Assembly (NCBI RefSeq): GCF_003286085.1
Contig: NW_020825312.1
Location: 4,650,001-4,714,000 of the forward strand
Reading direction: 5' to 3'
Source: Drosophila persimilis
Taxonomy: Eukaryota; Arthropoda; Insecta; Diptera; Drosophilidae
Length of the DNA stretch: 64,000 nt
The notes beneath the pieces are model-generated. The model did not search any database, was not told where the DNA came from, and saw only the letters and a list, made by a program, of their open reading frames with translations. The translations under genes and the position numbers were made by a program. Position 1 is the first letter of the stretch. The number at the start of each line of letters is the position of its first letter. This document shows, piece by piece, positions 41,909 to 55,700 of this stretch.

Positions 41909-43030
41909 AACACGAAAGCTCGAAAAGAAAAACTACTGAACTACAAGTACAAAATCTATAGACCACATTCCGACTGAAAGATACCCCCTATTCGGATTGA
42001 TTTTAGACGCTCGATGGAGAGATACCTGTCATACCTGGACAATGGCACAGTCCGTCTTTGGGTGGGAAGGAAGGAACTTGATCTCCTCCCGATAGTCGCT
42101 GAGATCCAGGCATTAGTCAGACAGGCCGGCAGGCAGGCAGCCTGCAGATCTGAACGAGTACAGGGTACGGAACCCTTGTACTGTACGAGTACCGTGTCTA
42201 TGTACGGCGGCACTCGTATAGGAGTAAAGAGGAAGTGGGAATATGTTGAGCGGATACGAGAGTTGGCTGAGGAAATGAAAAAGTCATTCATTTGGCAGTA
42301 GCCTATCCCAGCCCACGCAGTGCATACATACGATGTGTGTGTGTGTGTGTGTGTACATATCTACAGTCACAGTCACCTTCGAAAAATCGTTGACATGTGA
42401 AATTTTAATTAAAACATAAATGAAAATAATGCATCGGCAAGAAGAGCAACAGCACCACAGCAACCCAACTCTTATATAAAGTGCAGTAACAATAACGAGA
42501 ATGCCAAACGAAAATGTCAAAAATATCAACGGCATAAACACGCGTCACCAGGCGGGCCAGGTAGCAGGGGGGACTCTGTGTGTGCGTGTGTGTGTGTGTG
42601 GCACAAAGCTTTTAAGTGCTGTCAGCACGAGCGGCAGCCCCATCAGGCCGAGGCCGAGGCCGAGGCTGAAGCCAAAGTTGGGTAAGGTAACTGCAAAATG
42701 GCTGCCTGCTAACATCTTCACTGACTGCAAACTGCAGCTCATTAGCACCTCATACTAGCGCACGGGCACACGCTGGGGCACACGGATACTCTAATACTGA
42801 GACACGAACCTGGCACTTTTGGTCGCGGTTGACTTTCCGCAATGGCTGCCTTCAGGCTTCAGTTTCAGCCCCGACGATGCCAGGGATGCCAGGGATGGCG
42901 GGGATGGCGGCTTCCTTTGCACATTGATGCAGAAATTTTGTTGAACCAAAGTTTAGCGCGCTGAGTGCATGTTGCACTTGAGTAAAATGAATGTAATTGC
43001 TATTTGAAATCAGGTTGGTTACTTTTTTCC

Positions 43031-43067
43031 ACCTCCGCCTCCGCCTGCGCCTCCGCCTCCGCCTCCC
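43031..43067. repeat. (CTCCGC)n array
   Basis: About six units, one CTGCGC. Confidence 0.87.
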
Positions 43068-44774
43068 TTTCCCTTTTTCCGGGACACGTTCTGGTGCTGG
43101 TTCATGATGGGGTGATTCATAATTAGATTTTACAGCCTTCGGGCGCATTATAGATACTCATTCAAAGTCTGAAGTATGTCTTAGTGTGCTTCCTGCTCTA
43201 ACTTTAAGTGTTTTATAAGAGCTAAATTTAATTACAGGCATAATCTCAAGGAAAGCGCTACGATTCAGTTATGATTAAATAAAAATTTAAGTTTAAAATA
43301 ATCGGATTAATTAAAGATTCCGCTTCTAGAGAAACTTTTGCACTCTGATTTGTTCTGACTGATTTGCTAAATAAATTAATAGATTTTGTATAATTTATTT
43401 CATACAAAAATTGTCCATGTTCCGACTGCCACCTTTAATGCCCTTTGCCGCTGCCACTAAGCGCCCTCCGCTTAGCCGAGAGAACGTGTCCAATGTATTA
43501 GGGAATAGATTCTTCATATCTTCACATCTCACTTGATTTTCAATGACCGAATTGGGCCATCAAAGTTTTTTGGAAACCATCTCCGATCCCTCTCCCACGA
43601 AACCACTTACAGGCTCGGACTGGACGACTGTCACAAATGTCCGCAATAAAAGTTTTCGTTTTCTCAACTTTTTTCAGCTTTCTTTGCTGACCGACCATAA
43701 ACTTGCAACACTTTTCCAACACACACACACATTCCCACACGCATACATACATACATACATATACAGATGTATCTGCACTGACCCACCGATGCTTCCAAGT
43801 GATTAAGTCGTCCGTTCGGTGAGAGATATGAGGAGCAAAGGAGAAATATTTTATTGATATCCACTTGTTCTTGTTGTACTGTGTGGCTGTGTGGCTGTGT
43901 TTGCACAACCAATTTGGCCCGAAGAACAACAGAAATGTTGCCTCCCGAACAAGCCAAAAAGTCAACAGTCCCATGGGTAGATTTAATAGTACAACGGGGT
44001 ACGGCAAGCATTTGTTTTAGTTGGATTTTTATACCCTAAAGGAGGGGACCATACGTTTGCCGATCGTCTTCTTCGGGGTAAATCCTTTAAGACTTGTTGC
44101 TTAGCCCCGAAGATGTCCAGCTACAATTTTTCACACCATAGACCTCAAGGATCGTACTCGTAAACCCAAAACTTCCAGGGTTTCAGTTTAATGTACTGCA
44201 TTTAATCTGGGAATATATGGTTCAAGGGTATCCGGATTTTCGGCCCAAACGATCCAACACTCGTAACTTTTTTGGGGGGGTTTTTTTTTTGTGGAAAAGT
44301 TGTTTGGCTTAGATGGAGTTTTTGGTACTTTTTGGAAGGGTGGGAGCTAGAGGCTTTTGGGTTTGTCGGGAAACTAGTAAATCTAATTTCTAACCACACA
44401 CCAACGCACAGGCAGGGGGTAGGTGGCAAGGGCCAGGAGGCAGGAGGCAGGCAGGGGCCCATGTAACTGCATCCGTATGGGAGGAACTTCGTCAGTTTTC
44501 GTCAACGGCAGGAGTTCTTCAGCATCAGCATCGGCGTCAGCGTCAACGTCAGCGCCGTCGGCTGTTGCCATTTTTCGAGCTTACCGACTTAGCCAACTTG
44601 TAGCTGTTGGCCTGGTAAGCACTTCAGTTAACACTACGCACGCACACACAGCCCCAACTTGACTGTACTTATATGTTTGCGGCTTGTTTTTTGGAGAGTT
44701 ATATATTTTATTTGTTGCAAACTACTACAAACAACTGGCAAAAGCCAAACGCAAACGCAAAGCCAAAGCCCCAA

Positions 44775-44812
44775 CTGGCACTGGGACTGGGACTGGCACT
44801 GGCACTGGCACT
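44775..44812. repeat. (CTGGGA)/(CTGGCA) array
   Basis: About six hexamers that switch from GGGA to GGCA. Confidence 0.87.
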
Positions 44813-46085
44813 GCTCTTCCATGCTCTTTACAACTTGGTTCAAGTTGTTCTGCTTCTGCTCCTGCTCCTGCTCCTGCTTATGCTTCTGTAGCATCAGCGG
44901 CAGTGGCAGCAACATGTTAGAAGTCTGAAGTGGTTACATGCATACAATCATGAATGAATGCAGATACAGCAGCCACACAAATACCCGTCTGAAAAGGAAA
45001 CTTTGACCCGAAGTAGACCAGGAAATGGCTTGAATGTTGTTTCTGGAAAAGTTTCCTTTGGGCATTATTAATGGGTTCGATTCCGATCGCCAGCTGGGAG
45101 AACAATTTTCTGATTCTAAGTGTAATCATGGCTCACGATAGAAGGTTCTCCGTTGAGTGGTTCTTCCTCAGCGAGATCCTTAATCAATTTAAGTGGACTC
45201 TCTGGATCTCATGGACGACTACCAGAAAAGATTCCCTCATTCCATAGATTAACAATAAGAACATCATTTTTTGAGTCCTTTTTCAGTTTGGCTCTTTAGT
45301 TTTCGCATCTTTATTTGCCACCGAAGTGCAACTGCCGTTTACTTTAGGCAAAGCCTGCAATCAGACGCCGAAACCCTCTTTTTTGCATGGCACTGAGGGG
45401 GCACGGTCCTGTTATGCGAGCTGTTATGGGGGAGTGCGGGATGGGAGATGGCATATGTGCCATTGTGGCACATGGATATGAAACAAAAATGCTGTCATGC
45501 CAAGTGCAACGCTAGTCAGAGGCAGCAGCAGCAGCAGCAGCAGAATCAGAATCAGCAGCGGAAGTTAGCAAGCAAAGCGGCGGAAATGTAAAATCAATGT
45601 TGTAGCTGTCGCTGTCGTTGTCGCTGTCCTTGTAGCTGGAGCTGTAGCTGGACCTGGCAGTTCCTTGGTTCTGTTGGGTTCTGCTCGTTTTGGTTGGATG
45701 GGGATTGGGCCATCCTTCTGCTCTGCGCTGCTCTGCTCTGGGCTGGTGTGGCTGCTGCCTCTTTTGCTTTTGTATTGTTGCCTCCAACATTGAGAATTGT
45801 TGAGGCATTGTTGTCACTGTTTGTGCTGCTGCTGCTCCTTTTTTTTGTGATTGTTATGGCTGTTTTTGATGTTGTTGCTATTATTATTATTGTGCATTTA
45901 CGCTCGAAGGCGAATTATGTATGTGTGTGGATAAAAAAATGCATAAAAAGTTTTGCTTCTTTGCGCAGCGAAATGTGCAAACAAAATAAACAATCCGAAA
46001 AACACTCATGCACACACAGATACACAGGCACAGACGCATGCAATTATGCCAGATTTACAAATACTCACATGCTTGCTTAGACTCA

Positions 46086-46118
46086 CCCCCACAGCCCCCC
46101 ACAGCCCCCCACAGCCCC
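46086..46118. repeat. 10-bp CCCCCACAGC tandem repeat
   Basis: Three units with C-tract length differences. Confidence 0.8.
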
Positions 46119-47799
46119 ACAGGCCCCAGCACCGCCCTCTTGGCATTTGCATATGTAAATATATTTTAAAGTAAATCTTTTTCGTATCTCTCCTTTTTTT
46201 TTTTTACTTTATTCTCCTTTTTTGTGGCATACTTGTTTAATGCCTCTGCCTCTGTTATTGTTATATTTTGAGAGCCATTTTTAAGCGCTGTATTTGCTGG
46301 GAAGAAGGGTTTCGAGGATGTCTACATATACCTTTTGCAGTTATCCGCACTCTGAGAAATATGATCGGATGCATGGCCAAGGCAGGAAAGCAATAAAGAG
46401 GGAATACAAATACCGAGGCCTCAGAAGAGAAAAATCGAATTTGTATTTTTGATGTTTAATCAAAAATTTAAAGCAAAACACATCCAATTAAGCTCGAGTA
46501 CAATTTTGGAAACATATTCATAGTATTTTGGGTTGAATTGAAGTCACAGGAGATTGAATGCTGTGCTGGTTATCCGCTATTCCATTCGTTCCTCCAAAAC
46601 ACTCTTCCGCCTTCTGTTTTTGTTCATACTCGTATTGTTTTTGTTCATTATGCTTTGGGGCTTTGTTGTTGGCCGGGCTTGGCTCTCTCGCCGTTCCCAG
46701 CATCTGTGCCGCTCTGTGCCACCTTTTTTTAATGCCTCTTTTGGGAGATTTTTACATTGAGGTGTGTTGATTTTGTTTTAATGCCAAAACAAATTTCTTT
46801 TTTGTTCAGAACCTCTTCCTTTGGCAGCTTAATGCCGCAAGCCGATTTCCGCGGTTGCTTTTGGCTCTTGTCGGCGGTTTTCCCCCAGTACTCGCTATTA
46901 ATTTTAATTACAAACTTTTGGCAGAAAGGCATCTGAATAATTTAGCTCTGAAGCCTGTCCGTGGATGTTCTTAATATAAATTTGTGATAATTTGTGTATC
47001 TCCATCTCCACAAGCGAGCATTCCCACAAATCAAGTCTTTAATCAAGGTGTTTGTGCTCCAAAACTAACATTTATATTATATTTTATTTAAGCACGAGCA
47101 TATATGTATGTCCGCTCTGCTCGGACCTGGTCTAAGCCACAAGGCAAACACAACATAAAGTTTTCTGTGGTTGTTTCAGTTGGTCTTTTGTCGCCTTATC
47201 GCTCTGCCTAAAAGTTTTACACAACTTTTCCCACCAACATCCACACCCACACCCTCACACACTGCGTATGAGTAATTTTTTGTCGGTTTATTATCATATT
47301 TTCTACCCCCGCCTGAAACAGCAAACAGGAAAAGCCAACAAAAGGCCTAAGCATTCTTTTACCTTTCCCCCAACTACAAAGAGCGGACGGAAAAAGGTTG
47401 ACAGTGTTTTTTCTTGTTCTTTTGCTTGTTCTTGTTCTTTTTCTTGGTCGACTTCAAGCTCTTCTCTTTTTAGTCAAGTTCAAGAACACAAGCAGCAACA
47501 GAAATATGCATAGCTATGAACATTAGTTTCAATTTTTGTTTGCCATTAGAAAAAGTGTGTGTTTTGTAGGTCTCTCCGGCTTACCTTACCTCAGCTCAAG
47601 AGCCCAGCCACACTCACCTTGCCCTCCCTCTCTCTCTCTCTCTCACTCTGTCTCGCCATCTCCCTCTGTTCATTTATATCTGTCTCTCTCTGCTTAAGAG
47701 CTTGTCGCCGCTGGTAAGTATGCAACACTTTTACTTTTTGCTGCTGCCCCTTCTTTTTTTTTCTTCTCTCCTTCGGGGCGTGTGAAAACATGAAACGAA

Positions 47800-47857
47800 C
47801 TGGGACTGGGTCTGCATCTGGCTCTGGCACTGGCACTGGCACTGGCACTGGCTCTGG
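47800..47857. repeat. (CTGGCA)/(CTGGCT) array
   Basis: Same motif class as 44775-44812 and 40491-40522, with several variants at the ends. Confidence 0.87.
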
Positions 47858-50322
47858 GGTCTTTGGTATGGCACCGAACAGGTGATAAAGGGGGAAGTGG
47901 GGGGACAAAGCTGCTTAAAAACACCAAACCATAACAATGTAACGTCTTGTTGATGCTGTTTCTGTTGTTGTTGTTGTTGGAAAATATTTTACACCTTTAC
48001 ACAAGAGTGCAGAATCTATGGGTTGTATGAGGGATGCGGACCTTATCTGGGTTTCCCCAAAAATATACACACCTACACACACGCACGCACACAGAAAACT
48101 GGCAGAGCCAAAACACAAGCAACAAGGTAAACATTTTGCGGTAATTAAGAAAAATTACCTTGCTCAACAAACCAAACAGGAAAAACGGACCCAAAAACAA
48201 GAAAAACAAAAAAACCAAAACAAAAAAAAAAGAACTTGCAAAGCAGGTTGGCCGAACCTTTAAATACCCTGGCCGTAACCATAGGGCCTTCAATATTCTG
48301 ATGGAAAATTGATACTTTAATTTGCCTTAACTTTTCCTTGGAACAACTGATCTCGTTGTAGGAATGTAGGAAATCGAACAATAATTTTACATCAGGGATT
48401 TTCGTTGAGTTTTAATTCATTTCCATTGATGCTTTGTTGCCGAGTTGAAAGCTGCTCAAAATCCAATTAATCCCAAGGCGGCTATAATACACAATGAATC
48501 AATCTTGGTGATTCCAACTGCCTATTGAAAAACTGCGATTCTACTTTTGTATAGATCCAAGCCAGACGGATGGAGGGACGGAGTCGGAGCGAAGCACTGT
48601 GGAGAGCAGTACTTTCTTGAGAGGAGTGCAAATTTTGACCAGCACTATAATGCCTCTGCCAATTATAATACCCTCTGCAAGAAAAGCACAACAGCAAAGC
48701 AAAGGCCATAAAGTAGTCCCAGCCAAAGCCCCACACAGGCAGACACGGACACAGACACAGGACAGACTTGGTCAGAATGGACGGATGGACAGACGACAGG
48801 AAGACAGTTGGAGTGTCAGCTGTGGCAACCCTCGATGGGGCAGAAGCCGCCCCGTTCCCGTTCCCTTTTTTCCAGCATCACTTTGCGCTGAGTCTCTAAG
48901 TTTACCATTTCCTAGTGGCTGCGACTTTTTGGTGTTAACTTTAAATTAGCAGCAAAGTGGAAAGTGTTGTCGGTTGGCTTTTAAAATGTTTTGCGGTGTA
49001 TTTTATTTATCATGAAGTATATCTGGTCGGGCAATTGCCCGGCCCCTTCTTCGGCTCCGTCCTGCCTGTTGTCCTGGCGTCCTTCCCACCTTGTCCCGGC
49101 TGTCATTTGTCTGTCTTGGCCATGTTATAAAAGAATGTGTAAATGTCCTTTTCTTTTTGCTCACTTCACGGCTCCACTGCTCCACAGCTCCACACTCTTC
49201 CTATTTTTTTTGTATTTTTTTTTTGTTCTTTTGTTTAATTTACTTAATGTGCTGCTGGGGTCGGGTCCTTTTATGATGTCTTCTTGGGGACTATTTTTGC
49301 GCTCCCTTTTCCTTGTCTTTTCTTGTTTTCCTCGGGATTTTATTTTTTGTTTGGCTCATTTACCTTGAGCGGAGAGAGGGGTGTCCCCGCGTTATCATTA
49401 ATGTGTGTGCTTACTTCCTTAATTAGTGACGGGGACTGGCCGGAAAATATCGAGTAATAAAACACACAAAAAAGTTCCCAACGCACAGATACGCTGGAGA
49501 CGGAGATATGCTAATTTATGCACTTAATGAATGTTCCGTGGAGTTTCCTGGGAATTGCTTAGAAATGGGTTTTTAATAGTGAAGTGAATCCAAGGTATCC
49601 GAATGTGGTACCAATCACTGAGTAGCATAACTTTCCCTTCATACTGTGATCCGTTCTACAGAACCATCGAACCAGATAGTGTTTCATCTATAGTCTATCT
49701 TCTCCTGGTCCGGGGTACGTGCTAATTTGCAACTTTTATCTAATAGAAAACTTCCTTGAACCATTTCCCGTTCAAATATTAAACAGAACATGCCTTTGTA
49801 CCACTTTCAAATTAACATCTGAGGAAAATCCAGCATTTACATTGATTAAAACGTAATTGGCTTGAATTGCTGACAAATTGAATTAATTAGGATTTTACAC
49901 ATTTCGCTAGGGCGACGGAGACGGAGAGAGAAAATTTCGACTCGAGCTTGCAACATTTTTACGTGGCGCTGCGCCCTCTGACACATTGCCAATCACCGAA
50001 ATTTAATTAAAGCAGTCAACTAAGCGCACCATTTACCGCTTAAGTCAAAAACGTATAAGTAATTTCATTAACAATTATGACTCTTGCATCAAAGCCCCCA
50101 AGCCGGCAGGAGGGGGGCGTGGCAAGATGGCATTGATGTGTGCCACTTGACAAGGCGGCGGGGAGCGGCGGAAGGAAAGCCCAGGGAAGCGTACCATAAA
50201 AAATATTTAAGACGCATACCGCTCCGTGCGGGGTGCGGCGTGTGGCGTGCGGGTGAGTGGCAGCTTTCTCCGTTGCTGTTGTGCTAATAAAATCAAAACT
50301 GATTACCACATCATCTTCAACG

Positions 50323-50380
50323 AGCAGAGCAAAACAGAGAAGAGCAGAACAGGGCAGAGCAGAACAGAACAGAACGGAAC
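50323..50380. repeat. (AGAAC)/(AGAGC) pentamer array
   Basis: About eleven imperfect pentamers. Confidence 0.8.
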
Positions 50381-50982
50381 CAAGCAAAGCCCTCAAGAGA
50401 GTCCCAAACAGAGCGCAACGCTCAGAATCGAAGCATGCATATCATATTACACATACGCCACGTTATACAATTTACTTACAACGTCAACGAGCTGAACGTT
50501 GACAGACACGCAACACAACACAACACAACACAAGACGAGACGTAACGACACGGTGGCATAAAGGGGGGAGGCACGAGGATGCAGAGTGGGTGGATGAAGA
50601 CAAATAGATGGCAACAGCGTGACGCACATACATACATATGTGTGGGTATGTGCGTGTCTGGATGAATGTGCGGAAAATGGCAGCGAGAGCAACAGCAACA
50701 GAAACAGCGACAGCGACAGCGACAGCAAGAGAGCAAGAGAGCAAAAGCAAAAACAATTAATTAAGTGGGTGGCAAAGAGATTCCATGACTTGGAGCACGG
50801 AGCATGGCCTGGCAAAGTGCAGCGAAAGATAAATCGTTTTGCAATAGCGCTATAATTTAATCAAATTTGTCACTTTTACAATTGAGCAGCTCGCGCCAAG
50901 ACTGAGGGCCCAGAGAACCCTCTCCTCCTGGTGGAATTTATGAATGGGATAGCTGGGACAAAAGGTGATGCTGTGTGTGCGT

Positions 50983-51025
50983 CTGCCTGGCTGCCTGCCT
51001 GACTGCCTGCCTGACTGCCTGGCTG
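50983..51025. repeat. (CTGC/CTGA) tetramer array
   Basis: Tetramers CTGC, CTGG and CTGA in irregular order. Confidence 0.8.
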
Positions 51026-52640
51026 TAACTCAATCTTCTCTCTCCGGGTAGGATGCCGTGTCACGACACCAGCTCTGAGCTTTTCTGTGTGCGGCCAAGT
51101 GCGTGCCCTGCGTTCGCACTTTGTAAATTCAATTTGAAATGCGCTCGATGCGCACAAAGGCAGGTACAGTTCCGCCCCGTGCCCGTCTCCGTCCCCACCC
51201 GCCAAAAACCCAGCCCCAGTCCCAGGCCTCGGCCTCGGCCCCGGCCCCGACCCCGAACACAGCTCCGCTGGCTATTGTTGTTGAGCTGCAGTTAGACCCT
51301 TCCGATACCCTACAAGTGACATTACGCAGGGGTCGATCGGGTGTGGGTGTGGGTGGGGGTGGGGGTGAGGCGCCCGATGCAATGATGGCCAAACAAATGC
51401 CATCGCTGCCAGGCGGCTAAGCGGTTTGTCAGCCCGATGGGGGCAGAGGGCCCCCTCTGGCAATGTTGACGATAAACGTCATGGACGACGGCCGCACCTG
51501 GACATGGCCAGCTGCAGAGGAAGTTCCGCCAGTCTGCAGTCTACACTGAGCGTTCAGGTGGAATCGATTGACCGATTTTGTAATTGAATACTGGTGCACC
51601 AGCCACACGCATTTTCTGGCAGTGTGCGCCGCGCCGCTGGCATGGAATGCCCGTGGAATTGTCGCTAAAACTGCCAACAAATTCTCAGTTACGCGCTCAC
51701 GTTCATGGTGATCACACACAGATAAAAGCCCACGCACACACACACCCACACAGAGCTAACTTCAGAGGTGCCCAAGCACCTCTCTGGGAATGCACGAACC
51801 AATTTTAACAAATCTCCCTCCTGCGGGTGGCACCCACCCACTGCCAGTCAAGCCCAACCTTCTACTGCCATTGCAATGTTAAACATTTTATCAACGATAC
51901 GCAAAAAAAAACCAAAAAGTAAGAAGGTTTTAGTCGAAAACAGTCCAACTGTTGGATACCCAGTAATAGCAATCGAGAGAAATCTCCATCGCACTCGCAT
52001 GTGATCATATGGTGGCTGGCAAGAACGATAAATGTATAATTGAACTAAAGATAACATAATTGAATAGGATAGATATTTAATGTAGTACCTTCTAATGCCA
52101 TACACCCATGTACTCGACGAATGCAGGGTATTCAAAAAGGGAGAAGAGCGAAACTCGTTCGAATTTTTAAACAAAAATCCAAAAACGTTGGCCATAAACG
52201 AACAGGTAACCAAACCATTGGGGAGAGCAAGTATTGAAAGAGAGGAGTGTGGGGAGTGGGGAGTGGCGAGGGGCCTGTTGGAGCTTCCTGGATGTTATTT
52301 TTCAAACATCAAATGTTCGGGGCAACGTTGACGTCAACACCAATGGGAGACCAGGGCCAAAGCGACGCTTCTTCCAGCTGTTTTGTGGATGAAGGCATCG
52401 TTCCCTTCTTTCGTCCTTTCGTCCAATGGTCCCAATTGGCTGCATTTCCCAGGTCGACCATCTCAGCCCCACCCCCACCATCCTGTCACCCCTCTGGCGC
52501 TCCACCTGACCTGACCATTTATTGCAATATCAGAATGTTTCCTTTCCGCTCTTGAAAATGATTGAAAAATATTCGTTGTTTTGAGTGGAAACTTCTTCCA
52601 TGGGTCTCCTCTTTAAAGTTGACTTTAATTTTTCGATTTA

Positions 52641-52674
52641 TATGGTCTGCTTGCAGGGGATCCTACAAGGAATA
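52641..52674 (+). other. Probable 3' splice site of a 5' UTR intron, plus short leader
   Basis: A pyrimidine-biased stretch leads to TGCTTGCAG ending at 52656. It is followed by an 18-nt leader and then the chosen ATG at 52675. This predicts an upstream noncoding exon spliced to 52657. I could not place that exon: no convincing initiator with downstream promoter element is visible nearby, and it may lie many kilobases away. The alternative is that transcription starts locally and this AG is unused. Confidence 0.4.
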
Positions 52675-52750
52675 ATGCTCAGGCTTCTACTGGTTCATGT
52701 AATAACGATATGTGTGCTACTAAAGAATGTTAAGTCTGGTGTGCCTATTG
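52675..52750 (+). CDS. Coding exon 1: start codon and signal peptide
   Basis: ATG at 52675 has A at -3 and opens a leucine/valine-rich hydrophobic stretch (MLRLLLVHVITICVLL) followed by a polar NVKSG segment, as expected of a signal peptide with cleavage near residue 22. The exon ends at a strong donor (G|GTAAGT, 52751) in phase 1, matching exon 2. In-frame ATGs occur upstream (52585, 52642). A good 3' splice site ending at 52656 separates them from this ATG, so they probably lie in an upstream intron. The start choice is the least certain part of the model. Confidence 0.65.
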
Positions 52751-55700
52751 GTAAGTCAACGAACGATATAATCGAATGAATTTGACCCCTTACGAGCAGC
52801 TCTCGTGGCTGTCCTTTGTCCTTGAGTTAACAATGTGTGCGTTACCGTCTCGCAGGAACCGGCGGCCCATCAATTATCTTGGAAGGCAAAGATGCTTTGT
52901 TAACCTGTGTCGTGTCTGAGAACTCCATCAACAATACAGTGATATGGAAAAAGGGTGACGAGATTCTGACCGCCGGCACAGTGCGGGTAACCAAGGATCA
53001 TCGTGTGCGCATCCTGCACGATGAGAGTAAGTCCTAATGCATCACACGAACCCCCAAGAACAGTAACCGACCACAATTATTTGGTGTTGCCATTCAGATC
53101 CAAAGGGTAAGAATCTGGAGACGGGCGGTGAGGTTTGGGTGCTTTTGATCAAGAATCTCAAGGCCGGCGATTCGGGGGCCTACAAATGTGAGCTCAACTC
53201 CGATCCTGTCCTCCGCAGCATCCACATACTGACAGGTGAGTGAGGAGCATCCCATTCCCCTCCCCATCCAATTTAAGCTGACCACCATCTGCCCAATAGT
53301 CAAGCAGCTGCAGTCGTCGACAGGAGGGCCCACCAATGGCACGGATGTGTCCGCGGCCGAGTCGAGTGACGTGTTCCTGCTGCCCCCGCCGCTTGATGCG
53401 CAGGACAATCGCAGCTTCTGGCGGCCCAGCCAGGTGGCCCCGCTGGTGACCCACGACTTCACAGAATGCTGCGAGCGCGGAAATGTCTCGGCCCAGTGCA
53501 TGGGCTTCTGCAACGTACACAACATCCTGGACGGGACGACGGGCATCGATCCGGAGGCCTGCGAGAAGGACTTCCCCAGCATAGTGCGCTGCATGGCCGA
53601 CGGACGCAATCACGTGCCCTGCTGCGTGGACAAGCAAATACCGGACCTGTGCCAGGACATGTGTCGGGGCGAGTACACGCCATTCACGGACAGGCTGAAG
53701 ACGCGCGTCTCCTGTGTCCAGCACACGCTCAGCGGTCTGCAGTGCATCCTAAAGGGTGTCCAGCTGATTCCGAGCATGCCCATCTTCGTGACCATCGAGA
53801 ACGTCAGCGAGACGAGCGTGAGCATCGGCTGGACGGCGCCGGAGAAGCTCACGGACCGTGTCTCCAGCTACACGGTAAACGTGACTACCCTGCACAGCTT
53901 CGACGAGGACGAGTTGAGCGGCGAGATCGTCCACAGGACGGCCGCGGACTCGGCGGAGTCTGTGGCCCTGCACAATGTGCCCGCCAACCAGACCCAGCTG
54001 AAGCTCGACGGCCTCACCCCGCTCACCATGTACGCCGTGATCGTGACGGCTGTCAACGAGTTCGGGTCCAGCTTGCCGAGCGAGCGGCTGCGCTTCTTCA
54101 CCCACACGAGTGCCTCGGCCGCAGAGTCACGGGCCGGCACCACCGACAAACAGATGATGCCCACGCTGCCCGACATCCGGCAGTGCTGCGAGGACAATGG
54201 CATGACCCACCGCATGTGCCTGGACAAGATGTGCGATCCGCAGAAAACCGATCTGGCCACGCTGCCCGACTTCATGGTCTGTGCCCCCTGGTCGAACATC
54301 ACCTTTACCTGTCTGGCGAACAACATTGATCATACGCCCTGCTGCCGCTCTCGGGGCATTCCCTCCGCCTGTTTTCCACTGTGTGCTGGCAAGCTGACGT
54401 CCCTGGACTTTAGTTTGTTCAAGTAAGTCCACACCAATATTTGTAATCCATCTCTGCATCCCCTGCAATGAATTGATTAACCAATTAGGCCCAAATACTC
54501 CCATCCCCATCACCAACATAGATTCCTCCAATCACTTTACATACATATCTAGGGATTTGAAGGCACTCATTTTGGAATTCCTGCTAATGACGACGCTGTG
54601 TGGAGCGAGTTTTTACCAAATGCCAATTACAGTTCTGTTCTGTCTGTTTTCGCGCAGATGCCTGCGCTTCATGTCCGAGTACAGCAGCTGCCTGTTCCAG
54701 GGATATGGCGTGCTGGCCGATCCCCCATCCAAGCTGCGAACGGTGGCCAAGACGGACAACTTTGTGATTTTGGACTGGAATAAGCCGAAGCGCCTGGCCG
54801 ACACGGTCAGCACATATCATGTCAAGTTCCGCCGTCTCGGTGTGGGCGATGACTATCTGACTGTGGAAAAGGTATCCTATCCCCAGTAAATTTGCTCCCT
54901 CCTGTTGTTTGGCTAATTCATTAAGCTCCGCAGCGCCAGCCACCACTGATACTTGAGGGCCTCGAGTCGGACATCTACTACGAGTTCTATGTGGTCTCAA
55001 TAAATGCGTACGGCAAGAGCGAGCCGTCGCCGCGCCTGATTACCCGCACCCAGCCCGCCGAGCCCGTCCAGGCCCCGACGTCCAGATATAACATGACAAC
55101 GTGTTGCCAAGCCTCGGGTTTGCTGCCCCAGTGCGCCCCACTCTGTTCCTACAACATTCGCCTGTCGGACATTGAGCGCCTAGGTCCAGCATGTCGAGCA
55201 CAAATGCGTAAGTAGCATCTGCAGGACTGGGTCTCATCTCATCCCCTTCCCGTCTTCCTCCAGTGCTTACACACTGAAAACACTAATTAGTGCCAGGATA
55301 TCTATACGGGACCAGGGACATACTCCTACTCGTACTCGCACCGGGAGTGGTGGGTGGGGAGTGGGAAGTGGGAAGTAGGACGGGAGACGGGAGAACAGGC
55401 CTATTGTTCTGCCCTGGTTGGGACTTTTTGTTAATTTAATGAGCTCGTTTTGCAGTTTTCGCTTCGTTTCGTATCGTTTGCCGATGCAATTTGGAATATT
55501 AAGTGGATACTCTTGTCATTGGGCATAATGAATTTTTCGTACTTATGCAAATCAATTTTTAGTTAATTAGTCGCACACAATGACCAAAATGGCAGGCAGG
55601 CAGACAGCCAGACAGGCAGACAGCCAGCCAAACAGACAGACAGACAGGAGGAGTCTTTATCTGCCTATCTTTTGATAGGATATTCGTACAATGTTTTCAT

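Larger units (their letters stand above)
40001..52640. other. Non-coding block upstream of the Ig/DB/FN3 gene
   Basis: No gene recognised. It probably contains the promoter or a 5' UTR intron of the downstream gene, but I cannot point to a start site. A 9-bp inverted repeat (TCTTCGGGG at 44070-44078, CCCCGAAGA at 44105-44113) could form a hairpin with a 26-nt loop. A B-box-like GGTTCGATTCC near 45074 lacks any A box, so no tRNA is called. The DNA around 49980-50260 is relatively GC-rich. Confidence 0.55.

Noticed and set aside
41956-42301. Overlapping frames of about 95-110 codons on both strands
   Set aside because: Both strands are open over the same bases, which include a GGCAGGCAG array. 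No homology recognised.
45070-45085. tRNA B-box-like GGTTCGATTCC
   Set aside because: No A box, no acceptor stem and no cloverleaf upstream.
48661-48681. TATAATACCCTCTGCAAG, like the ends of some Drosophila repeats
   Set aside because: Only a short match, with no further element sequence on either side.
53466-54329. 287-codon frame in a second register inside exon 4
   Set aside because: It is a shadow of the GC-rich third positions of the real frame. The other register carries the complete conserved cysteine framework.
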